Assembly (NCBI GenBank): GCA_040954595.2
Contig: CM082588.2
Location: 4,154,001-4,218,000, forward strand
From: Balanoglossus misakiensis
Lineage: Eukaryota > Hemichordata
DNA: 64,000 nucleotides
Direction: 5' to 3'
Position 1 is the first letter of the stretch. Each line of letters starts with the position of its first letter. This document shows positions 14,103 through 38,686 of this stretch, in pieces. A model generated the notes under the pieces. The model was not told where the DNA came from and did not search any database. It saw nothing but the letters and a program-made list of their open reading frames with translations. Position numbers and translations under genes: made by a program.

Positions 14103-15452
14103 GTGAGTAATGTACGTCAGATTTATTTAAATGACGCAAAGGGATAATCATGCTTGCGGCGAACAAAGCTCATCTATCTCACAATACAAAGTACAAAGTC
14201 ATATATCTTACAAACAAGGCACATAATTTAGTTGCTGGTTGATTTAAGTCATGACTGACCACGATGGTTTGTCTGCTGAAGAGTAATACTTCAGACATCT
14301 ATATTAGAAGACGCAGTAGACGCCAGAATTTCAGTATATTTATTTTTACATGATATACATCTGGCCTAAACTGATATGAGACCTCGGTTGCCATATTATG
14401 ATCTCGGCCCAGTTCCCCATTACATGTAATCACCGAAATGATCTCGTGATTACCGCATGATTCGACGGACTGTTTGGCGTTTTATTTACGACCATATTTG
14501 TTCAGTGGAGCGCATCGCCCAACTACAAAGGCGACAGATACATGACCTGGGATACCCTATTTATTAACCCACCACTGGCGCAACACGAATCTGTCGAACA
14601 GGAATTTAGCGGAAAAACAGCAGAGTGTCCGTCACAAATTCAACTGGGGCATTGTTGAGTCAGTGATTCGCGATTTCATTTATTAACACAGTCAAGGTTC
14701 TGGAAATCATTGACCCGAGTTTTTAATGAGAAATGTGATGTTTCAAGGTTTCCCCCGCATCGTGTTGACACTGCGCTCCGACAGCACATGTCGAGATTTC
14801 TATATCCCAGTAGAAACCTCCCTCGCTCCCTGGATTCGTTGCCATCGTTACGTTAATGTTTACAGAAAATGGGATGTGTTAGCATTTAGCAATAAGAACA
14901 ACAGGTCTCTGAAAACCGACCATACCAGAGTGCGATTTTATCGACATTTGTCACGTCAGGGATTTTCATAATGATAAGAAAGTCTACCGATACTTACGAG
15001 AAGTTATTGTTAGCTTGCCAAACATCTGACGTAATCCGTCGCTACTTCTCGGGTCAATGTCCATAATCCTGATTGAAATAAATACACAAACAAATACTTC
15101 AGTTAGAAGACAGATACCATCTGGACTCGGCTGCAACGCCCCCTTCACGATTGCTGAATTTCAACAAACACTTTGCGGCTACTGGTTTGCACAGTGGGAC
15201 TCTTGTGCGAATTTACGCCAAAATAAGAATTCCAAATATAACTTGCATTGCTAGCTTTGTACTATACGGCTATGAGCGGTCCATTTTGTTGAGAATTCCC
15301 ATTTTCAAATTACTAGTATCACTTGACCTTCTTACAGAGGCGACCTTGGTATGTTATGACAGCGATGTCTTCCTTCGAAATAGTGTGAATCTATACCGGG
15401 GTAAAACCTGTCGCTCACGGCACATAACGGTATACTCGCAACAAAAGGTTGA

Positions 15453-15496
15453 AGCCAGTGCGTCTTTAAAAATGAGCCAGTGCGTCTTTAAAAATG
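15453..15496. repeat. Perfect 22-bp tandem duplication
   Basis: The unit AGCCAGTGCGTCTTTAAAAATG occurs twice in direct succession with no mismatch, which indicates a recent local slippage or duplication. Confidence 0.95.
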
Positions 15497-15735
15497 CAGT
15501 CGGTGAATATAGGACATGCGTACCCACAGTGGTTATTAGCACTGCAGTCGCTGCTTCATATATTATTTCTTTGTGTGTACCTGAAGGTACTGCGGTTGTA
15601 GAAAATCAAACCTATAATCTTTACCATGTATGACATGATTGCTGTAGATATTCACACTCTCGCCCATGTCGGGTTCGAATTGATGGCATTTAAGTGGAAA
15701 TTGAGCGACTCAACGTTTTGGGGCAATTCATTTTG

Positions 15736-15814
15736 TTGAAATATCGCTAAGGGCCCGTATCTAAACGCAGCCTAATTCCGCTGAAATATCGCTAAAGGGC
15801 CGTATCTAAACGCA
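15736..15814. repeat. Imperfect tandem duplication, 45-bp period
   Basis: A 34-bp segment beginning TGAAATATCGCTAA and ending CGTATCTAAACGCA occurs twice with a 45-bp period and two or three differences. Confidence 0.9.
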
Positions 15815-18544
15815 TCTTTTTATACCCAAGTCACGACCACCGCCATCTCGCGTGTCTAATGAAGCGCGGCAGCTTCATAAAGCCGTCGCTTCCTACACGT
15901 GGATCAATTGCTGCCGATTATTTTGTGTTTAGTCAGTCTAGCGGACACACTGAACGCCACCCTGGGCTCCTGACATAAACGGGGAATCTCCCCTATTCAT
16001 CTCTTATCATTCAGCTCCGTTTCACGCGCGATGTTTTGCTAAACGGTTGCCATGGCAAACTATAGGTGGCGTAACGGTTTTTTATCGAATTATCAAAGTG
16101 TCGGAATCTTTTGAAGAACGTACCAGCAAGTGTTCCTTCACTCTCCCCCCCCCCCGCCCCCACTTCAAGTGCTAACCTTTCTTAAAGAAGAAACTAATTT
16201 CTGAGTCATCATGTGGTTGTGCGTAAGACGGTAGTTCATCCGTCGGCACATAGTGTTTTTTGATAAAGTATACCCAGCCAGCCTTTAAATGCACGGTGAG
16301 ATGGCCGCAAGCTACGACGCCTGCCATGTATGCGTGCGTATGTAACGGTCTGATGAAAGTCCCTCCGCAAAATTGGTTCAAAACGTGATTTTCGTTAAGT
16401 TAAATTGCTTTGGCCTACGTTATAGACTCGCGAGCGTATCACCTCGCCAGATTTGGTTGTCTATCACCTAGCAAAACAACTATCTGACCCGTTCGAATTC
16501 GCTTATTATCTCCCGTGCTTTTTGCATGTACCTACGTACGAAAGTACATACATGTACTGTATTGTACATACAAATGCATTCACTCATCTTGAAAACTGAA
16601 ATCCTGGATTTAATCGACTTCATATTTCACCTTTTCAATATATGAATCTTTAATTCAGTTGTCCATCATGATTTGTAACCAGATCCAGGACCGAATCAGA
16701 ACTCTATCTCCTGTTTCGGATTTAACGCACGCGTCTTTATCCCGACATCAATTATTCACGATGACTCGGCTGAGTGGCGCACGCTGTTATTCTGGAGTAC
16801 TTCGTCGGAGATACCGCTCGACGCAGAAAGTAATAGAAGTACAAGCAAGACATAGTGCAAGCGGGTCAGGGAACTGTCCAACCTGACTAAACTCAGATGT
16901 AGGGTTGGCTCGATCTCAACCTTTGCTGATCCGTGTCCCTTCTGTTTTCGGATGCACGCCACGCTTTTAATCAGATTGGGGAATTGTCCAACATAGAGTA
17001 ATATGGTGAAACCCGAACAAATATGGAAGAACCATCACCCTGTGCCATCTGTCTGTCTGTCGGTCGTCCAACCAACCATCCATCCATCGACCACCGCATT
17101 CGTTCGTTTAAAAATATCCACACATACAGGGTCCCTCCAATGTGACTCATATTAGACTCACCTATTTAGCTTCCTCGCCACCCGTTCGTCCGACGACAGT
17201 CCGGAGAGACATTGGCCTTACAAATGTGACCGCAGTGCTAAATTACATGTACTCCAAGCAACTAATTTACATATTCAGGTCATTAGTTGTACTTGGAACA
17301 AGCGAAAACACGTCCCGAGGCGTATTGGGTGTCATCTTGTTGACGTTGAGTTGACGTCGGTGAACTTTGACGGATAATAATATTTCCGATGAAACCATAC
17401 AGTGAACTATTTGAGGTTCTGAATCACATTTCACTGTCAAGTTCGCCGAGTTTAGTGTTCACCCGGGTGATATCGGCGGGGTTCTGACGAGCCCCAAATC
17501 GCACGCCAGGTGCGTCCACGGTGATTGGTCACCTGTCGCGGTATGACGCAACATCCTGTCTATGCCAACACGGATAGTGATTTGACCCAATATTTTGAAC
17601 GCTGACCAATCATATCTTGTCAGCCCGCGAAAGATACAATCCAACACATTTTATTGGCAGCTTGGGTGTTCTGCTTTGCCGTGCAATCCAACCACCAGAC
17701 AAGCTACCTCGACATGAGTCATGTCACAGACTCACAAAATCTGAACAATTTTAAATATTCCAGAAATTCCTCATAGCTTCACACGCTGAGTCTTCGCAGC
17801 CATATTTCCGCTGCAGTTATGAAAACTGATATTAAGTTCCTAAAATGAGAATGCATCGATTTATAAAAAATGCGAGTGTCGTCTGACACTTGACCAGCGG
17901 GAGACACTTCGGCCTAACGTCTCAGTACATAACTGACATTTTCCAGGATATAAAGGACACAAAACGTCTATCACAATATGTTTTGCGTTGCTTTTCACAT
18001 ACAAGTAAGTATAAACATGGAAGAACATTATTTTGATGACGGCGAGTATGATTAGGATTCGCTTACAAGGCTAGATAACGAATTTGAAAATAACACGTAG
18101 TGAAAACTCAGCGAAATGTCATCTATATACGGAGTAGTCTTATGTCATAAGGCTTTCGAATCGCTATCGGATTTCGATTGATTTCATTAACTTCCGCTTC
18201 TTTAATACTCTATATTTGTTCTAGTCGGTCTAGAAACAAATCGTGCGCTATCGCTTCCCCCATGACAATGGAACACTTCTTCTCTCGCACGCTGACGACA
18301 AATTTAAGGGGGCAAGTTGACCCTTTTCCCAAAGTACACGTTTGGTATAGGTTTGGAACAGGGCAGTTTGAACAAAGATTGTCAAACTCTAACATTTCAC
18401 TGCCCTTTGAGGCTGTGAACACGCACGTAATATTCCTCCACGGGGCCGCCTCCGCGATATCTTAACTGAAACCCCAAGGCCATCATCAACAGCGGATAAT
18501 GATGCCAGTAACTTATCTTCCGTTCTTTTATTTCTCCCGCTTCC

Positions 18545-30540
<11,996 letters not shown>

Positions 30541-31690
30541 GCGAAGATAAACGAAGATCCCCGAATGAATTCCGAGTCAAAGAAAAAAAGAAATGGTGCA
30601 ATAGAATCCGAGGAGTACTAAAACAAGGAGTTTTATTTTTACATTTATATCAAATTAATATGTATTGATGGAGAAAGTCATATTTTGAAAAATATTCTTC
30701 AAAACGAATAATTAATAATTTTGATCGTTTTATACATACAGCTGATCTTGACAATTTTTGATGAGAAAATATGAAAATGGTGTATATTCTTATTTTTGGA
30801 CAATGAATCTCAATCAAATTCTCAAAATTATTTACATAAGAAAACAGAAAACGGAGGAATGAAATCACTCATAATAATAATAAGATTAATCAGAATCTAA
30901 GTCGGTTAGTTTTAGTCACCTTTTAGCGCACAACTTATGAAACACACTAAACGGGTAGATCTATTCCAACGTCGCTTTATTTAAAGCACTACAGTAAAGT
31001 TATTTGTATCAGCTTTTGTACAATTTCACCGAAGCTTTGCTAAACTCACCAAGAGATTTATGCATGCTTGCTTCTATAATTGTTTACAGAATGCACGAGA
31101 AATATGTATTGATGAATTTGTGTTTGTAAATAACACACTGGGTGTACCCCCAAAATATCAGCGAAAAAGTATGATAGTTGCAAAGCTAGAAGTTTGGAAA
31201 TCATGAACATGCTCAGTGGAAAGCACACTGAGAAATATGATAATCTGAACGTTCAGATTTGACCAATAGGCAAACCCTGGACAGATCATGACAGGGTCAC
31301 GTGCTAGCACCGACACACACTGCTTGAAATTGAAGCGAGAGTAGAATAAGACGATATTTTGAGGGAAACGTTATGCAAACAAAACAGCTACTGTTTTTTT
31401 TAATCAGTGACATTTTGACAATGTATATCCCAATGCTATAGTATGTATGTTTAGACAGGTTTTTGTATTGCGTGCGAATAAAACATAGTTTATATCAGGA
31501 CTGTTTTGAATATTATTGGGCCAATTATTGCACTGACAATGTAAATAAAACTTGGACATATATATACATGTACGCAGGGAAGCGACAGCAGAATGCCCCT
31601 GGGCATAATGCTCCCCGAGTTTGCTCGCGCTACATTCGATACTTACATACAATAGAATAGAAACACTGAACCTTATAGACGAAGTATAAG
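30541..31690. other. AT-rich intergenic stretch
   Basis: 3' of the ankyrin gene and 3' of the cysteine-rich gene, so a convergent intergenic region. I see no coding exon. The first part is presumably the 3' UTR of the ankyrin gene; no clear AATAAA was identified. Around 30620-30900 the sequence is strongly AT-rich. Confidence 0.4.
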
Positions 31691-31696
31691 TTTATT
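31691..31696 (-). terminator. Polyadenylation signal of the cysteine-rich gene
   Basis: AATAAA on the minus strand, about 100 nt past the stop codon. Confidence 0.7.
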
Positions 31697-31792
31697 GGTC
31701 TAAATGCTGAACTAGCATTACATTTTTTCCTTTAACACGTGTATAAATTGGTTACGCTAATATCATTTGAAATTTGCTGATGGTGGCATTAA

Positions 31793-32272
31793 TTAACACT
31801 TGGAGCAGTACGCCGAACAATCTGCGTCGACAGACCGCGGGTCTTCGTCACAGCCCTTCAGGCAGCCCTCAACGTCGTAGCCGTCACCCTTGGTTTCGAA
31901 GCAGGCTTTGCACTGGTCGTGGCACTCCGATGTAATACCGAAGGCGCACTTCTCGCAGTTGTTGGTGCACTCCTTGTCCGTGATGCCCTTCTCGCAGTCG
32001 GCGAAGCAGGCGTCGATGTCGTACCCTTCGGTGGAGTCGGAGCAGAGTTTGCACTGGCTGGTGCACTCTTCGTTCAGCACCTGCAGCCCGCACTTGGCGC
32101 AGTTGGCGTTGCAGTCCCTGTCGACATTATTCGGGTCCGTGGTGCAGTCCTTCAGGCAACCTTCGAGATCGTAATTGTTACCGTGGGTCTCCTGACAATC
32201 CTTGCACACTTCTTCGCAGGTCTGGGCGTAGCATGCTACTGCCAAACAGAGGATGATGGCGACAGTTTTCAT
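31793..32272 (-). CDS. Secreted cysteine-rich protein with three 8-Cys repeats
   Basis: A 159-aa protein. The ATG at 32272 (MKTVAIILCLAVACYAQ) gives a textbook signal peptide of about 17 residues. The longer open frame upstream lacks one and crosses an intron, so it was rejected. The mature part holds 24 cysteines in three tandem repeats of the form CX3CX2C - X10-11 - CX3C - X8-9 - CX3CX2C, with a conserved GYD/NYD and D/E-rich loops. Paired CX3C segments suggest disulphide-linked helical hairpins. Calculated by eye it is acidic. The gene has a non-coding first exon (32477 to about 32533), an intron ending at 32283 and a TATA box. I do not recognise the family; a secreted structural, metal-binding, defence or venom-type role are all possible and none is shown. 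Confidence 0.85.
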   Translation of the reverse strand: MKTVAIILCLAVACYAQTCEEVCKDCQETHGNNYDLEGCLKDCTTDPNNVDRDCNANCAKCGLQVLNEECTSQCKLCSDSTEGYDIDACFADCEKGITDKECTNNCEKCAFGITSECHDQCKACFETKGDGYDVEGCLKGCDEDPRSVDADCSAYCSKC

Positions 32273-32476
32273 CTTGTCAAATCTGCAAGAAATGTGAAAC
32301 CTATCAGGCTGGCTTTTATAGGGGGTTCTAAATACCCATTCAAATCTTATTAGTATAGAAAGTGGCATAAGCTATTACTGTATAGCTATCCCAGATTGAA
32401 AACAAATTATAGATTTGTGTTCTATTCACCAACTGGATTAATTACTGCGAAAGAAACGTATATAATGCAAACTTAC

Positions 32477-32533
32477 CAAAGTGACCACCTTGCTAAACTG
32501 AGAGAAGTTTGTTCGCCGAGATGCTGGAAGTAT
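32477..32533 (-). other. Non-coding first exon of the cysteine-rich gene
   Basis: The donor TTTG|GTAAGT ends this exon at 32477. The transcript start near 32533 is inferred from the TATA box. The intron 32283-32476 ends with TTTCTTGCAG just before the ATG exon. Confidence 0.65.
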
Positions 32534-32560
32534 GAAACTTTTTGACACCTACGTGCGTTC

Positions 32561-32567
32561 TTATATA
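32561..32567 (-). promoter_or_regulatory. TATA box of the cysteine-rich gene
   Basis: TATATAA on the minus strand, about 30 bp upstream of the inferred start. The other genes here show no obvious TATA box, so this gene is probably strongly or tissue-specifically transcribed. Confidence 0.65.
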
Positions 32568-32569
32568 CA

Positions 32570-34159
32570 CTTCGACATTCGCTGAGCTCTCATTGGGTGC
32601 GAGTTTGTCCGCTGAACAACTGACAGATCACACGGGATGTCACGACGTCTGGATTTACTCCCTCTCCGAAATCCACCACGGAATTGTATATCTCTACGTT
32701 TTCAGAGGATGCGGGGCCAGTGAATGGAATGGTCAGTTATTGCTGCAGATACACTTTTGCGAGTTGACCTATTTCCCGTTCTATTGCGTTTCTATCCCTT
32801 CTGCTTTTCTACGTTTTTATTGACGTTTTGAATGACATGGCATCTTGACAGATGGTGTGCCATATAAAAGTGTCTGGGGTGTGATAAACGACTAGATACG
32901 TATACTGCTTGTATTGGAAACAGTGCTAAAAGAACAGTACCATGACACAGTCTGTGATATAGCTGTCAATGTTTGATAATTAACTGACATTTTTGCCAAT
33001 TTGCCATTGAATAGTCAGCAAAACAGTATATGTATTGTATTGGTCTGCAAGCTGTGCTTCAAATGACATCAATCTACCTTCCCTAAAAGCAAACCCTACT
33101 GGGAACTTGCATTACACAAAAACTCAGTCCTGTAATCATCACACGTGTTCTATCGGCCTACTTTTCCCGTATAATATCTTTACTACCAAAACAATATTTA
33201 CAAATATATATCTTATCTGACAAGTTATCGAAATAAATAACAGTTTCGACCAAATAGTTGTCATTTCGTTATATTGGAGTGCAGGGTCAAATAAAAAGGG
33301 GGTCGACTTTGATATTTTGTTCTGGTTCCCAGGGGGAAAAGTTTTTTGGCAAGACTTCACGGAATGACAAAATTCAATAGTATGATGATGAACAAACAAG
33401 TTTGTGAAGATTCTTGGCCCGAGTACGTTACGAAACTACAAAGTTCCTTTCTATGCCCAGGCTGCATTCATTCATTATAACATTGTTGAAGAAAAGGGAG
33501 TATTTTTGAAAGTTTCATGTTATCGAACTACGTGCCTTCCACACTAATTTTCCCTATTCTGTTCTGACCTATATTTTGATGACAAAATGTGCATATCAAT
33601 CTATATTCGCCTGGTTCTACTGGATCTGTCCATACACGTTATTTGTGGCTTTTAATTCTATTAAAACAAAGAGTTTTTTCTGGGTCCCTGCCTGTGCCTA
33701 CATATGTGGATGTTTAAAAAAGAGCAAATTATTTGCTGGTAGTGGTACAGGTTTGTGCCTGGAAAGAATCATGACTAGTAAAGCCTTTTACACAATTTTG
33801 CTGCTGACTGTGGTTGTTTGACTGCATGTGGATTGCGGACTGAAGATATGTCAGTCCGATACTTTGATATTTGGCGACTTTAATCGACAATGCTTTGTTC
33901 CACTGGCCAAAAAGACCCCCTAGCATGGAAGCGCTGTACTGTACCACGACCGTGAGGGCGCTCTTTATTGTGAAGTCACCGCTGATGACTGGCCAATACG
34001 ACACCAAAAGGGTGACCATACCACCATTTGTTTCAGTCTACGGTGCTGTAGTTACCTCGGTGCATGGTAACGTGAGTCTGTCTCCTTGACGATCAGACGT
34101 GTAACGCGGTCGCAACCACCCATCTTGATTCCTTCAACAAAAAGGAACCCGTATTTCCA
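32570..34159. other. Divergent intergenic region, no gene seen
   Basis: Between the cysteine-rich gene (minus) and the aminotransferase gene (plus). It contains the promoters of both. Small open frames at 33.0-33.8 kb have no family resemblance. Confidence 0.4.
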
Positions 34160-37100
34160 ATGGCTATGACCAGCACACAAGGTAATGTACTATCGCTACC
34201 AGTCTTGTGCCCCCTATGTGTATGGGGATTTGCAACCTAAACTACACTCTCTCTCTCTCTGTCTCCGTTTTAAAGATATTTGGTAGGTCACATAGTTCAA
34301 CTAACACTTTAGTACGTCCATAGTTCACAATGATGATGGCATGTTATGATGTAACATTTGGTAATGATATCACTATTAATCTTGGTCATTTCACAGTTAG
34401 CAAACGTGACTTTGGGTCGTTTATGTCATCAAACGTGGAAGAACTTATACAACTATCTGAGGTAAGTCTGCAAAATAATCCTCACTGTAGACCTAAATAC
34501 GAACGCCTGACATACTGTATGGCTAGCACAGGGTTAATGTGAGTGCAGAAATAGGAGGGAGCTAGGGGACACAGAAATGCATTTGCCTTATTAAATAAGT
34601 ATTTGCTCCCTAGGTGAGTGATGAAAATCTAATATGGCCAACACAATGTCAACAACAACTTGCAAGTGCCTTTAAACTTTAAATCATGAAGTCTGTTCTG
34701 TATTGATTAAACCAAATACATGCACTTGAATTGTCTACTTTCAGGCAGACTACACACCACCTCGTATAGCCATTGATCTTCCCACATTCAGTGAATTCCA
34801 AACCGGAGATAAATTGAAGTTCGGCATGGATGTGAAAACTAAATACTTCTTGTTGGAGGTAATATGTGATTATGTATCTGTGCTGGCTGGGTGATGTATG
34901 AATGAGAAATTGCCATGGGAACTGTTACTCAGCAACTGGAAGGTGTCTGTGTCGCCTTAATGGCAGACTGCCTTTGGAGTGTTATAAACTATAGTCTTTT
35001 TTTAGATATGTTATTACTGTTCTATTTTTAATGACATGTGCATTGGTACCAGTATCATTTTCACTCTGTGTAACCTATTTTCTTATCCATCCTCCTGAGA
35101 CAGGATATCACATTTCTCAACCATGGTGCTTTTGGGGGAGCATTGAAGCAGGCTGTAGTGGCCAAACACAGATGGGAATATTATATTGAGAGGCAATCTG
35201 TCAGATTTCTGGACAGAGAAATACTCCCACTCCTTGTGCACGTAACAAGAAGATTATCTGAATTTATCGGTGAGTCTGAATCTGAATCCAACTTGATTGT
35301 AAGTTTTCTTACATGTCCAGGCATCAGATTCATGAAAACAATTCCGTCTCTGCTTGACAAGGTTTGTGGGTACTTGGCATACAGTCCCTAATAAATAGTA
35401 ACAGATAGCTTTGGTATCGAAATGCCAAAAAATAGCCAAAAGTTACAAAAAGTGGACCTTTAATTTTGCATTGTTCCCATGACAACACAGGCTGTGACAG
35501 CACGGATGTTGTTCTCGTGCAGAATGCATCAACAGCCACAAACAGTGTCATGAAGAGTTTGACCTTTCAACCCGGTGATGTCATCTACTGTCTCAGCACC
35601 GCCTATGGTAAGTCAGAATTACCGTTACCCCTTTCGCGGAAGTGCAGAATTATTGGTATTTATGAGCATGGCCATTGTGACAAAGATATGCCTGTATCAG
35701 AATTTGACATGATAAAAACAACATCATACTCAATATATGCCAGAGGAACTCAGAAACAATGGACGACCCAGCTTATTCCAATAAACAAAGCAGTAAGTAT
35801 AAACTCCTCCAAGGAACTTCTCACACATGAAACCAAATTATCACAAACAGAATCGCAACTTTGCCCCCTTAATAAAGATCTGAAATTGTCCCTTTGACTT
35901 TAACTATAGTAGACTGTCAAACTTGTGTTGCCTTAGGTCCTGTGAAGAAATTATTGAAGTTCATCTCTGAGAAGACTGGCGCTGTCATTCAGGAAGAAAC
36001 TCTAAACTTCCCACTGACTGGAACTGATGACATCATCAGTGTTGTCAAGGAAACTTTGAAGTAATGTCACACTCTTAAATTTTCATTTGAAGCATTGTTT
36101 TTTTATGATTAATGCTACAGTTAGAGGTAGAATGACGGTATTTTTCCAGTGGGTAAATATCCAGGGGTGACTTTCCTAGAACCAAATTTACAGCCATCCC
36201 TATACAGATGTATCTTTGCTTTGCAGAGTGGGAACCAAACTGGCCGTATTTGACCACATTCCCTCCAATACACCAGTCATCATACCGGTCAAGGAATTGA
36301 TTGACATCTGTCATGACAGGTAAGCCACACCCCCACCCCAGGGGACCACAAGCAGTAATTTCAAGTAGAGGTGTGCTGCCCCCTGTCATGGAAATCATAC
36401 CAGGTATTTGGCTGATCTGTATTTCACTTTATTAAAAAAAAATAGTTTACTAATCTTTTTGTATATTTTCATTTAAGACATGTACCAGTGCTAATAGACG
36501 GTGCTCATGCACCAGGATCGTTGCCTCTCAATCTACGGGAATTAAACACAGACTTCTACGTCGGCAACACACACAAGTGGCTCTGTTGTCCCAAGGGTTG
36601 TGGCTTTCTGTATGTCAACAAGAAATTTCAGGACGTCACCCACCCACTGGTGGTTTCTCATGGATTTGGAAGTGGATTCAGTTCTGAATTCATGTGGTCA
36701 GGTAGGTTTTATTCAAGAACAGTGGTGATTTAAAACAAAATCATCATATGTTGTCTCGGAGGGCACACTAAAAAACACTGACTGCACAAATAGTCATCTT
36801 CTCTATTCTAGACTCTGGGTTTATGGTTTTCAATATTACAAATCCTGCTTAATATGACATTCATGAAATCCCTTTATACCTTTCAGGATTACAAGATTAC
36901 ACATCATTCCTATCCCTCAATACAGTACTAGATTTCTGGACTGGAATAGGACCAGATAAGATACGCCAATATATGCATGGTTTAGCTAGACAGGCAGGTA
37001 TGTTAGACTTGACTAATGGTATATATGTGTGTGATGCCTTTTTTAATTAGTTTATTTTCATAGCCTTAATACGTCTGATGCTTTACTCAAACTTTTGAAA

Positions 37101-37839
37101 AGATTTACGTTCTAAGAAATAATCTGATTTGGACTGGGTTTTTTTCACAGCTGAACTTCTCGTCAAGAATTGGAAGACAGGATTAATTGCACCACAAAAC
37201 ATGTTTGGTAAGTGTCTATGTACATGATGGATGAATTTCCATAAAACATTTAGCATTACATTCAGTTGTTTTCATGCATCTAAACTAAGTTTTATGATTC
37301 ACTTATTCTTTTAATTTTTATGTCATGTAGGGTCCATGGTGTTAGTGCAGCTGCCTTCCTCACTGTACAAAGACAAGACATGTGACTACAATCTGGCTGA
37401 ATCCATCCAAAATCAGCTGCTCCATCAATTCAGTATTGAGGTATGTAACTGTACACATCAGTCCAGGCAATGGGTATTTGGAATAGAGCCTAGAAAGTCA
37501 CTAAGGCATTCAAAGGTATAGAAGCACTATGATAATTTAACCACTGCTACCATCGAAAATTAAATACTAGTACAATATGTATCGCCAGTCACAGATTTTC
37601 AGTGGGTTGAGGACTTATAGACACATCCTTTTGACCTTTAACAGGCTTATGTAAATTAGAGGTGACTGTATACATGTACCTTTGAAAATGTATGACCGCT
37701 TATTTTCTCATTTTGACAGGTTCCAATCAAGTGTATTCAAGGGAAACTGTATGTACGGATATCAGCTCACATCTACAATGAAATCGATGAATATCAACAG
37801 CTCAGTGATGCAGTGCTGGCACTAATAACAACTCAGTAA
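34160..37839 (+). CDS. Class V PLP-dependent aminotransferase (isopenicillin-N-epimerase / cysteine desulfhydrase-like)
   Basis: Exons: 34160-34181, 34397-34461, 34745-34858, 35104-35269, 35491-35607, 35937-36060, 36227-36319, 36478-36701, 36887-36997, 37151-37207, 37331-37440, 37720-37839. Phases agree throughout and give 440 aa. The N-terminal motif ITFLNHGAFGGAL is the substrate/phosphate loop typical of isopenicillin-N-epimerase-like enzymes. IDGAHAPG carries PLP-binding Asp241 and His244, and GNTHKWLCCPKG carries the Schiff-base lysine Lys267. The fold acts on amino acids using pyridoxal phosphate, by desulfhydration, epimerisation or transamination; the substrate cannot be read from the sequence. 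No targeting peptide is obvious, so it is probably cytosolic. The 22-nt first exon was chosen because exon 2 has a good acceptor (ATTTCACAG) and the frame upstream of it is closed by a stop at 34321. Confidence 0.9.
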
Positions 37840-37875
37840 TGCAATTATAATATTATTGGCCTGCCTGTAGTGCAG

Positions 37876-37881
37876 AATAAA
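37876..37881 (+). terminator. Polyadenylation signal of the aminotransferase gene
   Basis: AATAAA about 37 nt past the stop codon. Confidence 0.7.
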
Positions 37882-38686
37882 GCTGTTCTTTTAAACAGTT
37901 GACACACAGAAAGTGGGTGTTATCTGTAACTCGTATGTTCCTCAGTAAAAGTCTGTAACTTTTATTATATTTATTGATATATTTCATGTATTTTCAACCA
38001 AAACGGTTTTATTTACTTGAAGATAAGAGAAGCCAATGTAAAAATGTTTTGGTTGAAAATTGTTGTTTTCCTGTCTTATTGGACATCGACAATCAACATC
38101 AATAAAAAATACACTTCTCATGAGACCTATTGTCCTTGCCGTTCATTATTCTTGGAAAGTCACAGACATGATCACAAATACGTCACTTTCATAGAAAATT
38201 TGAATCTGATTGAAAAACAGAATATATTTCATTAAAAAAGTAAGCTTTCACAAAAATTCAATTGGCATTGCAATTTTGACATGACTATTGTTATGGAGAT
38301 TATTTTGAACATGCCAAAACTATGCGATTATCGTTCAGACTGGCTACTTTGTCGTTTTCCCCAAAAAGATTTTACAGCTCTTTGAACTGCCTCATTTTAA
38401 TGTTATATAATTTATGCTAATTTATACACCACACCGCCGGAGCTTTGTCCAATCTGCGTTTAGGTTACTAAACAAGCATTTGTTCTTTTGTAAACATCAA
38501 AATAGTCAGTTATTCATGGTACCACCACACCTGGCTTTTCACGCATGTAAATTTGTTGTTAGCTGTAACCTTTATACGCAATCAACAAGGTCGTTCACTA
38601 AAATATTCAGACGACCCGCCTTCTCGAGTACAAGGGGTTTTCCTGGATTGAGGAATCACCCAGCCTCGTCTTCGTATCGCACTGCA
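37882..38686. other. Intergenic region between aminotransferase and NT5DC1
   Basis: Same-strand spacer. The frame of NT5DC1 stays open upstream of its chosen ATG to about 38414, so the right end could encode an N-terminal extension. Otherwise nothing is seen. Confidence 0.4.

Larger units (their letters stand above)
14103..18544. other. No gene recognised; short tandem duplications
   Basis: Between exon-like segment u2 and the ankyrin gene. It contains two small tandem duplications (15453-15496 and 15736-15814). A 160-codon open frame at 15151-15633 spans the first duplication but resembles nothing and lacks splice context. The promoter of the ankyrin gene should lie at the right end. A possible short exon with acceptor and donor is at 17947-18004. 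Confidence 0.35.

Noticed and set aside
15151-15633. 160-codon open frame
   Set aside because: No known motif, an uneven composition, no splice context, and it spans a recent 22-bp duplication.
17947-18004. Short exon-like segment upstream of the ankyrin gene
   Set aside because: It has an acceptor and donor, but two frames are open and the one compatible with exon u2 cannot be joined in phase to the ankyrin exon at 18551.
32273-32368. N-terminal extension of the cysteine-rich protein
   Set aside because: It crosses a good splice acceptor at 32283, and the downstream ATG gives a perfect signal peptide.
34330-34396. Alternative aminotransferase start at ATGATGATG
   Set aside because: A strong acceptor at 34396 and the in-phase 22-nt exon at 34160 explain the N-terminus better, though this start cannot be excluded.
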